Source: JAXMAO01 sp046350375
GTDB lineage: Bacteria > Planctomycetota > Phycisphaerae > UBA1845 > UTPLA1
Direction of reading: 5' to 3'
NCBI GenBank assembly: GCA_046350375.1
Contig: JAXMAO010000002.1
Span: 434,001 to 498,000, forward strand
DNA: 64,000 nt
The notes under the pieces are model-generated. The model made no database searches and was not told the DNA's origin. It saw only the letters and a program-made list of their open reading frames with translations. A program made the position numbers and the translations under genes. This document shows positions 43,544 to 52,282 of this stretch, piece after piece (position 1 is the first letter of the stretch; every line of letters begins with the position of its first letter).

Positions 43544-44081
43544 CGGCCGGTTCCGGCGGCGCAACCGCGTCGACGTCCGGGCCGGCCGGCGATTCGGTCG
43601 CCAGGATGGCGCCCAGCTCGCCCATCAGCAGCGTGATGCGCTGCTCGTCCAGCCGGCGGTCCATGAGGCGGTAGGTGGTTTCGGCGCCGGCCCGGCGCAG
43701 CAGCCAGTGATCGACCCCCTCGTCGCGCAGCGAGCGCTCATACTTCAAGACGCGCCGCCGCATCAGGATCAGCGCCAGCACGAACCGGAAATCGCGCCGC
43801 AGATCGTCCGCGGCGTGATCCTCCAGCCGCTCGAAAAACGTCAGCAGCGTGGCATCGTCGACCAGCAGCCGGCGCTTGGGTTGGCGCGGCGGCGGCACGC
43901 GCGACCGGAAGTAGCACAGCGCCTCGGTCGGCGGCGCGCCCCAGCAGGCGTTGCAGGTATCGACGCGCTGCAGCCCGGCCGGACGATCGAGCACGGCGCT
44001 GAAGTAGGCCTCGCCGGCGCCCAGCGTTCGGCCACAGGCGCTGCACTGCCCGGCGCCGCGCGAAATCTCGTAGTCACCCAT
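43536..44081 (-). CDS. Zinc-ribbon hypothetical protein
   Basis: 181 residues. CSACGRTLGAGEAYFSAVL and, 30 residues on, DTCNACWG form a two-knuckle zinc site. The middle (LLTFFERLEDHAADDLRRDFRFVLALILMRRRVLKYE) is helical. The family is a planctomycete-type protein that I have no name for. Its stop overlaps the start of the lipoprotein gene, so expression is coupled. The ATG at 44081 leads directly into the cysteine motif and is preferred to the arginine-rich extension upstream. Confidence 0.75.
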   Translation of the reverse strand: MGDYEISRGAGQCSACGRTLGAGEAYFSAVLDRPAGLQRVDTCNACWGAPPTEALCYFRSRVPPPRQPKRRLLVDDATLLTFFERLEDHAADDLRRDFRFVLALILMRRRVLKYERSLRDEGVDHWLLRRAGAETTYRLMDRRLDEQRITLLMGELGAILATESPAGPDVDAVAPPEPADA

Positions 44082-44178
44082 TCCGACTCTCGCCTCTCTC
44101 CGACGACATCGGCAACGCAGCCCGCGGCGCCGCAACCCGCCGCGCGGAGCAGCCGCACGTTCCGCGATTCAGTGTGCC

Positions 44179-44901
44179 TCAGGCCCGTCGCGCCACGCGC
44201 CCGGCCACCGGCGCGCTGCCCGCGGCGCCGACTGGCGGCCTGGCGACGGCCTCAGGCGGTGCGGCCTTTTCGGCCGGCGGCCGCGACTCGGTTGCGATCC
44301 GCCGGCGGCGGCGCACCTGGTAATACTCGTAGGCTCCCCAGCCTGCCAGCGCCAGCACGAGCGCCGCCAGGCCGACCATCTGCGCGGTGCGGACGTCGCC
44401 GGCCAGCCGGTCGATGGTCGCACCGCAGCGCTCGCCCAGCCAGATCAGCGTCGGCACCGACACCAGCGCCGCCGAGCCGTCGATCATCAGGAACTTCGCC
44501 GGTCGCACGCGGAAGATGCCGGCCGTGATGAACATCACCGAGCGAATGCCCGGCATGAACCGCGCGACAAAGATGATCTTCGCGCCGTGTGCGGCGAACA
44601 TCCCCTCGGCGCGCTGCAGCAGCCACGGCGACGCCACGCGGCGCAGCCACTTGTGGTCGAGAATGTGCTCGCCATAGCGCCGCCCCATCGAATAGAGCAG
44701 CGTGTCGCCGACCAGCACGCCGAGCATGCCGATGACGATCATCGGCACCATCGCGGCCTGCTGCTTGTGAACCAGCCAGCCGGCCGCCAGCAGCGGAATG
44801 TCCTCCGGCAGCGGCACCCCCAGGCCGGCCACGAACAGCACCACGAACAGCCCGACGTAGGGCGCGTGCTGGAGGTACTGAAACAGAAAGCTGTCGCTCA
44901 T
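44179..44901 (-). CDS. DedA family membrane protein
   Basis: 240 residues with about five hydrophobic segments. GLGVPLPEDIPLLAAGWL and GAKIIFVARFMPGIRSVMFITAGIFRV are the two conserved motifs of DedA/VTT proteins. They sit in the cytoplasmic membrane and help recycle the undecaprenyl or phospholipid carriers; the exact substrate of this one is unknown. The C-terminal 45 residues are proline- and alanine-rich and likely cytoplasmic. The zinc-ribbon gene follows 97 bases later on the same strand. Confidence 0.9.
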   Translation of the reverse strand: MSDSFLFQYLQHAPYVGLFVVLFVAGLGVPLPEDIPLLAAGWLVHKQQAAMVPMIVIGMLGVLVGDTLLYSMGRRYGEHILDHKWLRRVASPWLLQRAEGMFAAHGAKIIFVARFMPGIRSVMFITAGIFRVRPAKFLMIDGSAALVSVPTLIWLGERCGATIDRLAGDVRTAQMVGLAALVLALAGWGAYEYYQVRRRRRIATESRPPAEKAAPPEAVARPPVGAAGSAPVAGRVARRA

Positions 44902-44949
44902 CGATCGCGATTATCCCCTGTCGAACTTCGTCACGCGAGCACGCCCGCG

Positions 44950-45852
44950 CTACCGCGCCGCCCGCGGCTGCACCGCCGCCCACTGCTTCGCCTGCCGAAC
45001 GCCCATTTCGTCGCCGGAAAAACCGCGCCCGGTCAGCTTGCCGATCGCCCGCGCCGCCGCATGCCGAACGGTCGCGTCCGAGTCCCCCAGCACCGACACC
45101 AGCGCATCCACAGCACCAATGCCACCGCCGCCCGCCGCCACCTCGACCGCCCGGGCGCGAACCCGCGCATCCGGATCGCCCAGAAACGGGTCGAGCATCA
45201 CCATCGCCGCCCGCGGCCGCCGCTCGCCGATCAGCCCGACCAGCCATAACCTTCGGTCGGCGTCCACCTTGTCGCGCAGCGACCGCAGCCCGTCGACGCC
45301 CGCCTCTCCCAGGCCGACCAGCCCATCGCAGACCACGTCCACCACCGCCGGGGTCGACACATCCAGACACTCGACCAGCCGCGCCGCGGCCTGCGCCGGG
45401 GGCGCGATCTTCGCCAGCGCCGCAACGGCATTGGCCGCGACCGTCTCGCTGTTGGCGCGGCGCAGGTCAAACAGCAGCCGCTCGACCCTCGGCCGATCGA
45501 CGAACTGCGCGCACAGCCGCACCCCCGCCAGCCGCTGACGCTCGCTGCCGCCCCGCTCGGCCGCCGCCAGGATCATCGGGAGCAGTCGGTCGGCCACGCG
45601 CTCGCGGCGGCGCAGCTGCTGCACGACATAGGCCAGCTCGTCCGGCGTGCGGTGCTCGATCGAGGCAATGAAGTCGTTGACGCGCTGCTGCTCGCCGCGC
45701 CCCTGCCAGTAGTTGATGATCAGGTAGGACAGCGACCCGACGATCGAGACCGTCAAGGCGCACGCCACCACGCCCACCACGAGATGGCCGATCCAGTCGC
45801 GGCGCGGCGCCGGCTGCAACGTGCCCCACTGCGTCGGCTCGGCCCGGGTCAT
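44950..45852 (-). CDS. Single-pass membrane HEAT-repeat protein
   Basis: 300 residues. One membrane helix near residues 22-46 (HLVVGVVACALTVSIVGSLSYLII) and then HEAT-type helix pairs: LLFDLRRANSETVAANAVAALAKIA, LVECLDVSTPAVVDVVCDGLVGLG, LDPFLGDPDARVRARAVEVAAG and LVSVLGDSDATVRHAAARAIGKL. Such repeats serve as scaffolds. Its ATG overlaps the parB stop (ATGA), making it translationally coupled to parB, an unusual partner. There is no clue to what it binds. Confidence 0.8.
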   Translation of the reverse strand: MTRAEPTQWGTLQPAPRRDWIGHLVVGVVACALTVSIVGSLSYLIINYWQGRGEQQRVNDFIASIEHRTPDELAYVVQQLRRRERVADRLLPMILAAAERGGSERQRLAGVRLCAQFVDRPRVERLLFDLRRANSETVAANAVAALAKIAPPAQAAARLVECLDVSTPAVVDVVCDGLVGLGEAGVDGLRSLRDKVDADRRLWLVGLIGERRPRAAMVMLDPFLGDPDARVRARAVEVAAGGGGIGAVDALVSVLGDSDATVRHAAARAIGKLTGRGFSGDEMGVRQAKQWAAVQPRAAR

Positions 45853-46754
45853 GATTCGCGCGCCACGCCCAAAGCGGCCGTAATCCGCTCAAAATCGTCG
45901 AGACTGTAGTACTCGATCACGATTCGCCCCGTGTGCCGCTTGCGCCCTTCGCGGATCGACACGCGCGTCCGCGTCGCGTCCGAAAGAGCCCGCTCCATCT
46001 CGCTGACGGCCGGTCGCTTGGCTGGCGCCGCCGCCGGCGGTTCGACCGTGCCGCCGGCCCGCGCCGCGCTCTCGGTCTGCCGCACCGACCAGCCCTCGGC
46101 AAAGGCCCGCGCCGCCAGCCGCGATCGTACCGGAGCCGCGCCGGCGGCCAAAATTGCCTTGGCGTGGCCGATCGACAGTCCACCTGTCGCGACCAGATCG
46201 AGCACGTCCACTGGCAGGTCGAGAATCCGCAGGTAATTGGCGACCGTGCTGCGGTCTTCGCCGAGCCGCCGCGCCAATTCATCATTATCTATATTCAATC
46301 TAGATTTCATCTCGAAGTAGGCCCGGGCCCGCTCCACCGCGTTCAGGTCGGCGCGGTGCAGATTCTCCGCCAGCGCCAGCTCCAGCAGCTCGGTGTCGTC
46401 CGCGTCGCGCACGATCGCCGGAATGTGCGACAAGCCCGCCAGCCGCGCCGCCCGCCAGCGCCGTTCGCCCGCCACCAGCTCATAGCCACCGCCGCGCGGT
46501 CGCACGATCACCGGCTGCAGTGTGCCGCGCTGGGACAGCGAATCGGCCAGCGCGCGCAAGGCCGCGTCGTCAAACGTCTTTCGCGGCTGGGCGGGGTTGG
46601 CGCGAATCTGCTCGATCGGCAGCTCGGCAAGTCGTGGCGACAGTCGCAGAGACGGTTGATCGGCCTCAGCCGCTTGCGTGACCTGAACGGGCGAGTCAAT
46701 CGGAATGATGGAGCTTAGTCCGCGTCCGAGCCGCCTGGGTTGCTCGCGTGACAT
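45849..46754 (-). CDS. parB: Chromosome partitioning protein ParB
   Basis: 301 residues. RRLGRGLSSIIP is the N-terminal ParA-contact motif; ELPIEQIRANPAQPRKTFDD and VAGERRWRAARLAGL (box II, the CTPase GERR motif) lie in the N-terminal domain; ENLHRADLNAVERARAYFEMKSRL and the helix-turn-helix ARRLGEDRSTVANYLRIL bind parS. The C-terminus IVIEYYSLDDFERI is the dimerisation domain. GGAGG lies 9 bases before the ATG at 46754. Two parS-like sites are 100-185 bases upstream. No parA is seen in the window, so this is not a parAB operon. Downstream it is coupled to a HEAT-repeat membrane protein. Confidence 0.95.
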   Translation of the reverse strand: MSREQPRRLGRGLSSIIPIDSPVQVTQAAEADQPSLRLSPRLAELPIEQIRANPAQPRKTFDDAALRALADSLSQRGTLQPVIVRPRGGGYELVAGERRWRAARLAGLSHIPAIVRDADDTELLELALAENLHRADLNAVERARAYFEMKSRLNIDNDELARRLGEDRSTVANYLRILDLPVDVLDLVATGGLSIGHAKAILAAGAAPVRSRLAARAFAEGWSVRQTESAARAGGTVEPPAAAPAKRPAVSEMERALSDATRTRVSIREGRKRHTGRIVIEYYSLDDFERITAALGVARES

Positions 46755-46853
46755 GGTATCTGGCCTCCGTGCACCGAAATCTGGCAGGATGGTAGAAGGA
46801 GGTGAGGACGCGGTCAATGTGCCGAATTCCGGTTGGCGGCCGCGACCGAGGGA

Positions 46854-46869
46854 CGTTCCACGTGGAACG
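46854..46869. promoter_or_regulatory. parS-like site
   Basis: CGTTCCACGTGGAACG, a perfect 16-base palindrome, close to the parS form TGTTCCACGTGGAACA. It lies upstream of parB, consistent with ParB loading. Confidence 0.7.
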
Positions 46870-46923
46870 GATCCCTGGTCTCGTGTTGGCCCAATCGCCG
46901 AACAGCGTCGCGCCATACGCCTC

Positions 46924-46939
46924 TGTTCCACGTAGAACA
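46924..46939. promoter_or_regulatory. parS-like site
   Basis: TGTTCCACGTAGAACA, one base from the palindrome TGTTCCACGTGGAACA. It lies 54 bases from the first site; together they favour a centromere-like region. Confidence 0.7.
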
Positions 46940-47035
46940 GCCGGATTGGGCGGTGCGCCCGGGCCCCAGGCGAGCGCCACCACGGTTACAGGATATTACA
47001 TGAAGGGACCGACCCGCGTCCCCGAGAGTCATCGA

Positions 47036-47419
47036 ATGAAACCGATTCGCACCTCGTACACCTGGCCGGCTCTGTTCCTTGCGCTGGCAACGGCCGGCAT
47101 CATGGCCGGATGCGGCGATCCGATCGCCGTTTCGCGCCGCCAGCAGCGGATCCTCAACGTCAGCGACAGATTGGCAGACCTCGCCAAAGTTGAACGCGGC
47201 CGACCCGCACGCCTGCAGGCGGCCACAGTCTCCGCACAGGAACTGACCCGCTCTCAGAACGAGACGGCACGGCAGAACTTCGCTTGGTACGCCAAGGAGT
47301 GGCGCGACGAGCAGGACCGATTCATCCAGCGCCAGCCGGCCTACGGGAAGGAGCTGGAGCACCAAATCCGCGGCGATCCGGTGCGGGCCCGAGAGACGGC
47401 GGCCGGGTTCATCGACTAA
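47036..47419 (+). CDS. Small lipoprotein
   Basis: 127 residues. MKPIRTSYTWPALFLALATAGIMAGC is a clear lipoprotein signal (cysteine 26). The mature part is mostly helical (QQRILNVSDRLADLAKVER, NFAWYAKEWRDEQDRFIQR) and charged. GAGAG lies 7 bases before this ATG; an upstream ATG at 47000 also has a possible AGGA site and cannot be excluded. It starts a plus-strand run with the cysteine-rich 117-residue protein 27 bases later. No family is recognised. Confidence 0.72.
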   Translation: MKPIRTSYTWPALFLALATAGIMAGCGDPIAVSRRQQRILNVSDRLADLAKVERGRPARLQAATVSAQELTRSQNETARQNFAWYAKEWRDEQDRFIQRQPAYGKELEHQIRGDPVRARETAAGFID

Positions 47420-47446
47420 GCTCATGGTGGCGAGCGGAGTCGATCG

Positions 47447-47800
47447 ATGATTCAGTGCAGTGATTGCGAGATGTGCGAACGATCGGGCAACGGGCAGCTG
47501 CGATTCTCGTGCGACCCATTTAGTAACATAAAAGAACCAGAATGTCTCATGAAGTGGCAGATTCTGCGCCAGACCGAGCTGAGCCAGAAGGTCGATCGGC
47601 TGGTCGCGGCCTATGAGGCCACGGTGCAGATGTACCGCCGGCTCGCCCCCCTCCAGGAGAAGATGTTCCGGCACATGCAGCGCGAGATCGACGACGTTGA
47701 AGAGGCCGACCGCTGGAAGATCGACACCGACGAGCATGAACCGGACAGCGAAGCCGACGCCGATGACGACCGCGACGACGATCGCGGGAAGCGATTCTGA
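47447..47800 (+). CDS. Cysteine-rich conserved hypothetical protein
   Basis: 117 residues. The first 33 hold five cysteines (MIQCSDCEMCERSG, RFSCDPFSNIKEPEC), probably a metal site. LVAAYEATVQMYRRLAPLQEKMFRHMQREIDDVEEADRWK follows as a helical stretch, and the C-terminus is acidic and disordered (DSEADADDDRDDDRG). I associate this layout with a planctomycete-specific family of unknown function. GGAG is 8 bases before the ATG. It stands between the lipoprotein and the phosphotransferase and may be co-transcribed with either. Confidence 0.8.
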   Translation: MIQCSDCEMCERSGNGQLRFSCDPFSNIKEPECLMKWQILRQTELSQKVDRLVAAYEATVQMYRRLAPLQEKMFRHMQREIDDVEEADRWKIDTDEHEPDSEADADDDRDDDRGKRF

Positions 47801-47971
47801 TCTCCCGCGCTTTGCCGCATGGGGGCTGTTGGCGGGCCCCGGTCTGGCCGAAGCTGAGGTGTGGCGCCGCCGCGAAACGGTTCGTGGGGGGCGCAGAATC
47901 TGCCGGCCCGTGCGGCTTGCCGCGGAAAGTCGCGAGCCGGGCGCCGGTCCGGCGCAGAATCCGGGTTGCGG

Positions 47972-49021
47972 GTGTCGTCACAGACTCGCGAAAAGCTGGG
48001 GACCGAAGAGCTCGCCATCGTGCTCAGTCATTACGACGTGGGCGTGGTGCGCGAGATCCGCGAGTTCGCGCGCGGCTCGCACCGCGCCGCCAAGCTGGTG
48101 CTCAAGACTGATCGCGGCATGTACCTGCTGAAGCGCCGGCCGCGCGGCCAGAGCGACCCGGCCCGGGTCAGCTTCGCCCACGAGCTTCAGGAGTTTCTCC
48201 GCGAGCGCAACTTCCCGCTGCCGCACCTCATCCTGACGCGCGACGGCGGACATTCACTGGTCCGATTGTCTGACTGGGTCTATGAGCTCTTCGAGTTCAT
48301 CCCCGGCGAACCCTACGACCAGAGCCTGCTGACCACCTACGAGGCCGGAAAAACGCTCGGGCTATATCATCGACTGGCGGTCGAGTGCCGCCCGCAGCAC
48401 AAGCCGCCTTCCGGGCACTACCACGCCGCCGCCGTGGTGCGCCGCTATCTCGGCGAGCTGGCGCCGCGCCTGGCCGAGAAGACCCACGCCCGCGATCACC
48501 CCGAACAGGCCCAGACGCTGTGCGACGCCATTCTGAACGCCTACGACCGCGCCGGGCAGGCCGCCGAAGACCTCGGACTGCTGTCGTGGGAGCCGCAGGT
48601 CGTGCATTCCGACTGGCACCCCGGGAACATGCTCTTCGCGCAAGGCCGGGTCGTGGCGGTCATCGACTACGACGCCGCGCGAATCCAGCCGCGCGTCATG
48701 GACGTCGCCAACGGGGTGTTGCAGTTTTCGCTCGTCACCGGCTCGCGCAATCCCGACACCTGGCCCGATTACACCGACGAGCCGCGGGCCAAGCGCTTCC
48801 TGCGCGGCTACGATGAGATCAACGTGCTCAGCGTCGCCGAGCTGAAGTGCGTGCCGCTGCTGATGATCGAGGCGCTGATCGCCGAGACGGTCATCCCGGT
48901 CTGGACGACCGGCGCGTTCGCAGGGCTGGATGGCTTCCGGTTTCTCACCATGGTGATGCGCAAGGTGGAATGGCTGGAACGCGGCGGCGCGCCGATGGTC
49001 GCCGACCTGCAAGAGGCCTAG
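47972..49021 (+). CDS. APH-family phosphotransferase (kinase-like)
   Basis: 349 residues. The N-lobe begins VLSHYDVGVVREIREFARGSHRAAKLVLKTDRGMYLLKRR, with the ATP-binding lysine in YLLKRR. The C-lobe has VVHSDWHPGNMLFAQG (catalytic H-x-D and N) and VVAVIDYDAAR (metal-binding D). This is the aminoglycoside phosphotransferase/choline kinase/CotS superfamily. The likely substrate is a small molecule or a sugar; drug resistance is not implied. The N-terminus is uncertain: GTG at 47972 is used because it begins the conserved region, but a GTG at 47861 in frame would add 37 residues. Confidence 0.8.
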   Translation: MSSQTREKLGTEELAIVLSHYDVGVVREIREFARGSHRAAKLVLKTDRGMYLLKRRPRGQSDPARVSFAHELQEFLRERNFPLPHLILTRDGGHSLVRLSDWVYELFEFIPGEPYDQSLLTTYEAGKTLGLYHRLAVECRPQHKPPSGHYHAAAVVRRYLGELAPRLAEKTHARDHPEQAQTLCDAILNAYDRAGQAAEDLGLLSWEPQVVHSDWHPGNMLFAQGRVVAVIDYDAARIQPRVMDVANGVLQFSLVTGSRNPDTWPDYTDEPRAKRFLRGYDEINVLSVAELKCVPLLMIEALIAETVIPVWTTGAFAGLDGFRFLTMVMRKVEWLERGGAPMVADLQEA

Positions 49022-49043
49022 CGGCTCCGACCAGCCGCGGCTG

Positions 49044-49874
49044 ATGACGGACTTGAACGAGATGCGACGACTTCGACCCCTGCTGATAGCGTGGATGCTC
49101 GCCGCCGCGAATGCCGCGCCAGCCCACGGACAGACCTCCGCCCCGGCCGACGCGCCGCCCACGACACATCCCGACGCAGCCCATGACGAGCCGATGGAGG
49201 CGCTGATCGCCCGGCTGGCGGCGCCGCTCGAAGCCACGCGCCGGCAGTCGGCCGAGAAACTGGCGCTGCGCGGCCCGGCGATCTACGAGCCGCTGGCCCG
49301 CGCGTTCGCCGTCAGCAGCAGCTACGAAGAGAAGCGGCGGATCCGCCAGGTGGCCGAGCGGGTCTTCTACGAGCAGAAGCTGGGACCGATGCCGCCGTTC
49401 CTGGGCATTCAGTACGAAGAAGACGATGAGAGCGACCCGCGGCTGGCGCGCGAGCCGCGCGTGCCCAACGCCACGCGCGTCGGCGTGGCGGTCCGCGACG
49501 TGATCCCCGGCACGGCGGCCTCCGACTGCGGACTGCTGCGCGGCGATTTCATCGTCGCCGTCAACGGGCAGCCGCTCCTCAAGTCACCGAGCGGGCGCGC
49601 CTTCCCGCAATGGATCGTGCAGCAGCAGGTCGGCGCCCGGTGCGAACTGGCGGTCTATCGCGGCCAGACGCGGATGACGGTCGCCACGCGGCTGCGGCGC
49701 CGGCCGGTCAACGTTCCCGGCGCGCTGCCGCAGCAGGCGCTGGAGCGCGCGGTCGCGCTCCGCGCCGAGTTTGTCTCGTGGTGGCGGGCGAATTTCGATC
49801 CGTCGGGCGCGCTGCTCGGCCCGTCGCCGGCGGACCGCGACCCGGCCTGGCAGCTCTCGGCGCCCGACCGCTGA
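49044..49874 (+). CDS. Exported PDZ-domain protein
   Basis: 276 residues. The signal peptide (RRLRPLLIAWMLAAANAAPAHG) may begin at an internal ATG at 49062 instead. Residues about 50-110 are helical (LIARLAAPLEATRRQSAEKLALRG). Residues about 145-225 fit a PDZ domain (RVGVAVRDVIPGTAASDCGLLRGDFIVAVNGQPL), with the carboxylate-binding loop before VGVAV. No protease domain is present, so it is likely an adapter in the periplasm. It lies 22 bases after the phosphotransferase gene on the same strand. Confidence 0.82.
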   Translation: MTDLNEMRRLRPLLIAWMLAAANAAPAHGQTSAPADAPPTTHPDAAHDEPMEALIARLAAPLEATRRQSAEKLALRGPAIYEPLARAFAVSSSYEEKRRIRQVAERVFYEQKLGPMPPFLGIQYEEDDESDPRLAREPRVPNATRVGVAVRDVIPGTAASDCGLLRGDFIVAVNGQPLLKSPSGRAFPQWIVQQQVGARCELAVYRGQTRMTVATRLRRRPVNVPGALPQQALERAVALRAEFVSWWRANFDPSGALLGPSPADRDPAWQLSAPDR

Positions 49875-49973
49875 CCGCGTGCACGGTCGCCCGTGCCGAA
49901 ACCTATGCGGGCGGGCCGCGCCACGCGTCCGACCCGCCCGCGGACAATCCCCTCCGGCCGCCCGCCGTGGGCA

Positions 49974-50774
49974 TCAATCACGCACCAGCCGCATTTCCTT
50001 CAGGATGTCCCACGTGATCTCGCGCGCCTGTCGGCCGCCGGCGTCGTGCGACGCGGCGATGTTGGTCACAAACACAAACTCTCGCGGCCCGGAGCGGACC
50101 TGGCCGACGAACCACCCCATGACCATCTGGTTGTCGCGCCCCTGGGTGCCGGTCTTGCCGCTCCAGCTCCAGTCGCCCGACGCCCGCTGCACCAGCAGCC
50201 GCCGGACCAGCGCCATGTGGGCGCGCTGGAACGGCAGTCGATCGGAGTAGAGCCGCGTCAGGAATTCGAGCTGCTCGCGGGGCGAGATTTCGAGCGTGCC
50301 GTCGATCCAGAAGTCGGTCAGGCGTCCGCGGCAGGCCTCGTTGCCGTAGCCGACGTCGTGCAGAAACTTCGCCATCCGTTCTTCGCCCACACCCTGGGCG
50401 ACGCGGCGGAAGTACCACACCACCGAGTTCTGAATCGCGCTGGCGAGCGTGTGGTCCTGCTGCCACACCTTGACCGGCTGCGGCGTCCCGTCGTAGGCGA
50501 AGCGGGTGTGTTCGTCGACCAGCACGCCCGACTCCAGCCCGGCCAGCGCGTTGAAGATCTTGAAGGTGGAGCAGGGGCTGAGGCGCTGCTCGCAGCGCGG
50601 CTCGCCCCACGAAAGGGTCCAGCCGTTCTTCAGGTCGCGCAGCAGGAAGCAGCCCTCCAGTCCGCGAAAGTGGCTGGCGAGCCGGATGGCGGGCAGCCCG
50701 CGCGAGGCGCGGGCCGGGGTTTGCATGGTGGGGATCAGTCCCAGGGCGATAACCGACGCGGTCACAAACGGCAT
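49974..50774 (-). CDS. Class D beta-lactamase family protein
   Basis: 266 residues, exported. The serine-lactamase motifs occur in order at the spacing of OXA enzymes: S69-T-F-K72 (active serine, carboxylated lysine), S117-V-V-W120, Y143-G-N145, W156 in FWIDGTLEISPREQLEF, and K207-T-G-T210. It should hydrolyse penicillin-type rings in the periplasm. Many environmental bacteria carry such genes as natural, unlinked chromosomal copies; whether this one is active or linked to peptidoglycan turnover is not known. AAAGGAG stands 5-6 bases before the ATG. It faces the PDZ gene tail to tail. Confidence 0.93.
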   Translation of the reverse strand: MPFVTASVIALGLIPTMQTPARASRGLPAIRLASHFRGLEGCFLLRDLKNGWTLSWGEPRCEQRLSPCSTFKIFNALAGLESGVLVDEHTRFAYDGTPQPVKVWQQDHTLASAIQNSVVWYFRRVAQGVGEERMAKFLHDVGYGNEACRGRLTDFWIDGTLEISPREQLEFLTRLYSDRLPFQRAHMALVRRLLVQRASGDWSWSGKTGTQGRDNQMVMGWFVGQVRSGPREFVFVTNIAASHDAGGRQAREITWDILKEMRLVRD

Positions 50775-51402
50775 GGCGACTCCTTTCGCAGCGTCGATCG
50801 CACCGGATCGGCGCTGATGGCTCTACGCGGCGGCGCGGCGGCGGTTCGCGGATCGGCAAACGAAATCGGGCGCGGCCTGCGGCGCGAAGTCGGCGCGGCG
50901 GCGGTCGATTATCGCCCCGCAGAAATTGCCCCGGCGATTGCGTCCGCGGATGGTCCGATCGCAGTGGCGTAAACCGATATCAACACTGAAAAGCGGTGCG
51001 CCGCGCCGAGCAGGTTACTGGGACGAGGGTCGCTGACCCGTTTGCCAGTGTTGAAAAGCAATCTTATGGTTCGAGTGTCACGACCCGATGGTGCGCCGGC
51101 GGCTCATGCAGACCGATCGGCGATCCGTGGTCGACGATGGCCTTGGCGTCCGCCCGCGCGCGGAGCCGCCGGGCGAATCGGGGTCCGCCATCGAGCGGAC
51201 GAACCGGGGATGTGCCGACCGGTCTGGCCGGCCACGATGGTTCCAACGACATGCAGGGGATTCTCGGGTCCGCCGGAGGCGGCCCGTTGTGCGGCCGCGG
51301 AGCGATCCATTTGCTTCGTGCGTCGAACTTCCGTTCGCGGTGGCAGGGACGCGGATGCGAGCGATCTTGGACCGACCGGGGCGGCCGGAGCGAGGATCGG
51401 AA
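50775..51402. other. Long intergenic region before the Tad/Flp locus
   Basis: 628 bases without a credible gene, between the divergent beta-lactamase gene and the pilin gene. Two copies of TGAAAAGC (50987-50994, 51052-51059) and an inverted pair AACACTG (50982-50988) / CAGTGTT (51046-51052) mark a possible control site. A weak promoter candidate lies at 51042-51070. No regulator gene is seen. Confidence 0.6.
51042..51070 (+). promoter_or_regulatory. Candidate promoter for the Tad/Flp locus
   Basis: TTGCCA, 17 bases, TATGGT (5 of 6 and 4 of 6). It would leave a leader of about 325 bases before the pilin gene. It overlaps the CAGTGTT/TGAAAAGC repeats. Confidence 0.35.
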
Positions 51403-51582
51403 ATGAAACTTTTCCTGAACGGCATAAAGCGATTCTGGGCGAGCGAAGACGGTCCGACGGCGACCGAGTACGCGGTCATGCTGGCGTTGATCATTCTGGT
51501 GGCGCTGGGGGCGATTTCGGCCCTGGGCACCAAGGTGTCGACGACCTTTGCCAACATCAGCACCGCGCTTCCGACGGGTTGA
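51403..51582 (+). CDS. flp: Flp/Fap family pilin
   Basis: 59 residues, the size of Flp pilins. MKLFLNGIKRFWASEDG is the leader; cleavage is expected after the glycine, before PTATEYAVMLALIILVALGAIS, the hydrophobic helix with the E and Y needed for processing and assembly. The prepilin peptidase gene follows 141 bases later. It is the building block of adhesive type IVc pili, polymerised by the machinery in the next ten kilobases. GAGG is 7 bases before the ATG. Confidence 0.92.
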   Translation: MKLFLNGIKRFWASEDGPTATEYAVMLALIILVALGAISALGTKVSTTFANISTALPTG

Positions 51583-51722
51583 TCCGTTCGGAGGGCGCAG
51601 GGCGCGGAGCGACTGGCATGTCGGCCATGCGCCGGCATGCCGGTCGCATCCGCGAGCGAGGCCGCGCGGCGGAGCTGCGCGAACATCGGGTAGGGACGCC
51701 CGGGGCAGCGAGGTAACGACCC

Positions 51723-52280
51723 ATGCAGAGTGTCCCGTACCTGGCGGTGATGACGTGCGTGGTGGTCCCGGTGACCGCCTACGCGAGCTGGATCGACTAC
51801 AAAGAGCGGCGGGTGCCGAACTGGCTCAACGCCGCGCTGGCGCTGTCGGGCCTGATCGTCCAGACGGCCTACTTCGGGAAATCCGGACTGGGCAGCGGGC
51901 TGGCGGGGCTGGCGGTGGGCTTCGGCGTGCTGATCATCCCCTGGGCCATGCATGGCATGGGGGCGGGCGACGTCAAGCTCATGGCGGCCATCGGGGCGTG
52001 GTTTGGCCCGGCGCTGTGCCTGGCCGGATTCGTCGTCGGGGCGCTGGTCGGCGGGGTGATCGCCGCGGTGATGATCTCGGTTCAGCGCAAGTGGCTGTTC
52101 GCGCGGGCCAACCTGGCGGCGATCGCACAGAAAGTCAGCCGCTGGGACACGGCGTTCAGTGAAGTGGCGGGCGCTCGGACCTTCGGAGCGACCAGCGCCC
52201 TGTTGCCGTACGGCGTGCCGTTGACGATCGGATCCTGGATCGTCCTGGCCGCCCACCTGGGAGGTCTTTGGAGGGTCTGA
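51723..52280 (+). CDS. cpaA: Prepilin peptidase, TadV/CpaA type
   Basis: 185 residues, multi-pass membrane protein of the A24 aspartic peptidase family. The two catalytic aspartates are D25 in SWIDYKERRVPNWL and D83 in GMGAGDVKLMAAIGAW. It removes the leader from Flp prepilin at the cytoplasmic face. GAGGT lies 8 bases before the ATG; the next gene starts 2 bases after its stop, so both belong to the Tad operon. It lacks the N-methylase domain of larger peptidases. Confidence 0.93.
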   Translation: MQSVPYLAVMTCVVVPVTAYASWIDYKERRVPNWLNAALALSGLIVQTAYFGKSGLGSGLAGLAVGFGVLIIPWAMHGMGAGDVKLMAAIGAWFGPALCLAGFVVGALVGGVIAAVMISVQRKWLFARANLAAIAQKVSRWDTAFSEVAGARTFGATSALLPYGVPLTIGSWIVLAAHLGGLWRV

Positions 52281-52282
52281 CC

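Noticed and set aside
47801..47971. Separate small gene before the phosphotransferase
   Set aside because: The frame is in phase with the phosphotransferase and is more likely an upstream extension or leader; no ribosome site supports a separate product.
49881..49896. Hairpin GCACGG/CCGTGC between the PDZ and beta-lactamase genes as a terminator
   Set aside because: Only six pairs and no T-tract on either strand.
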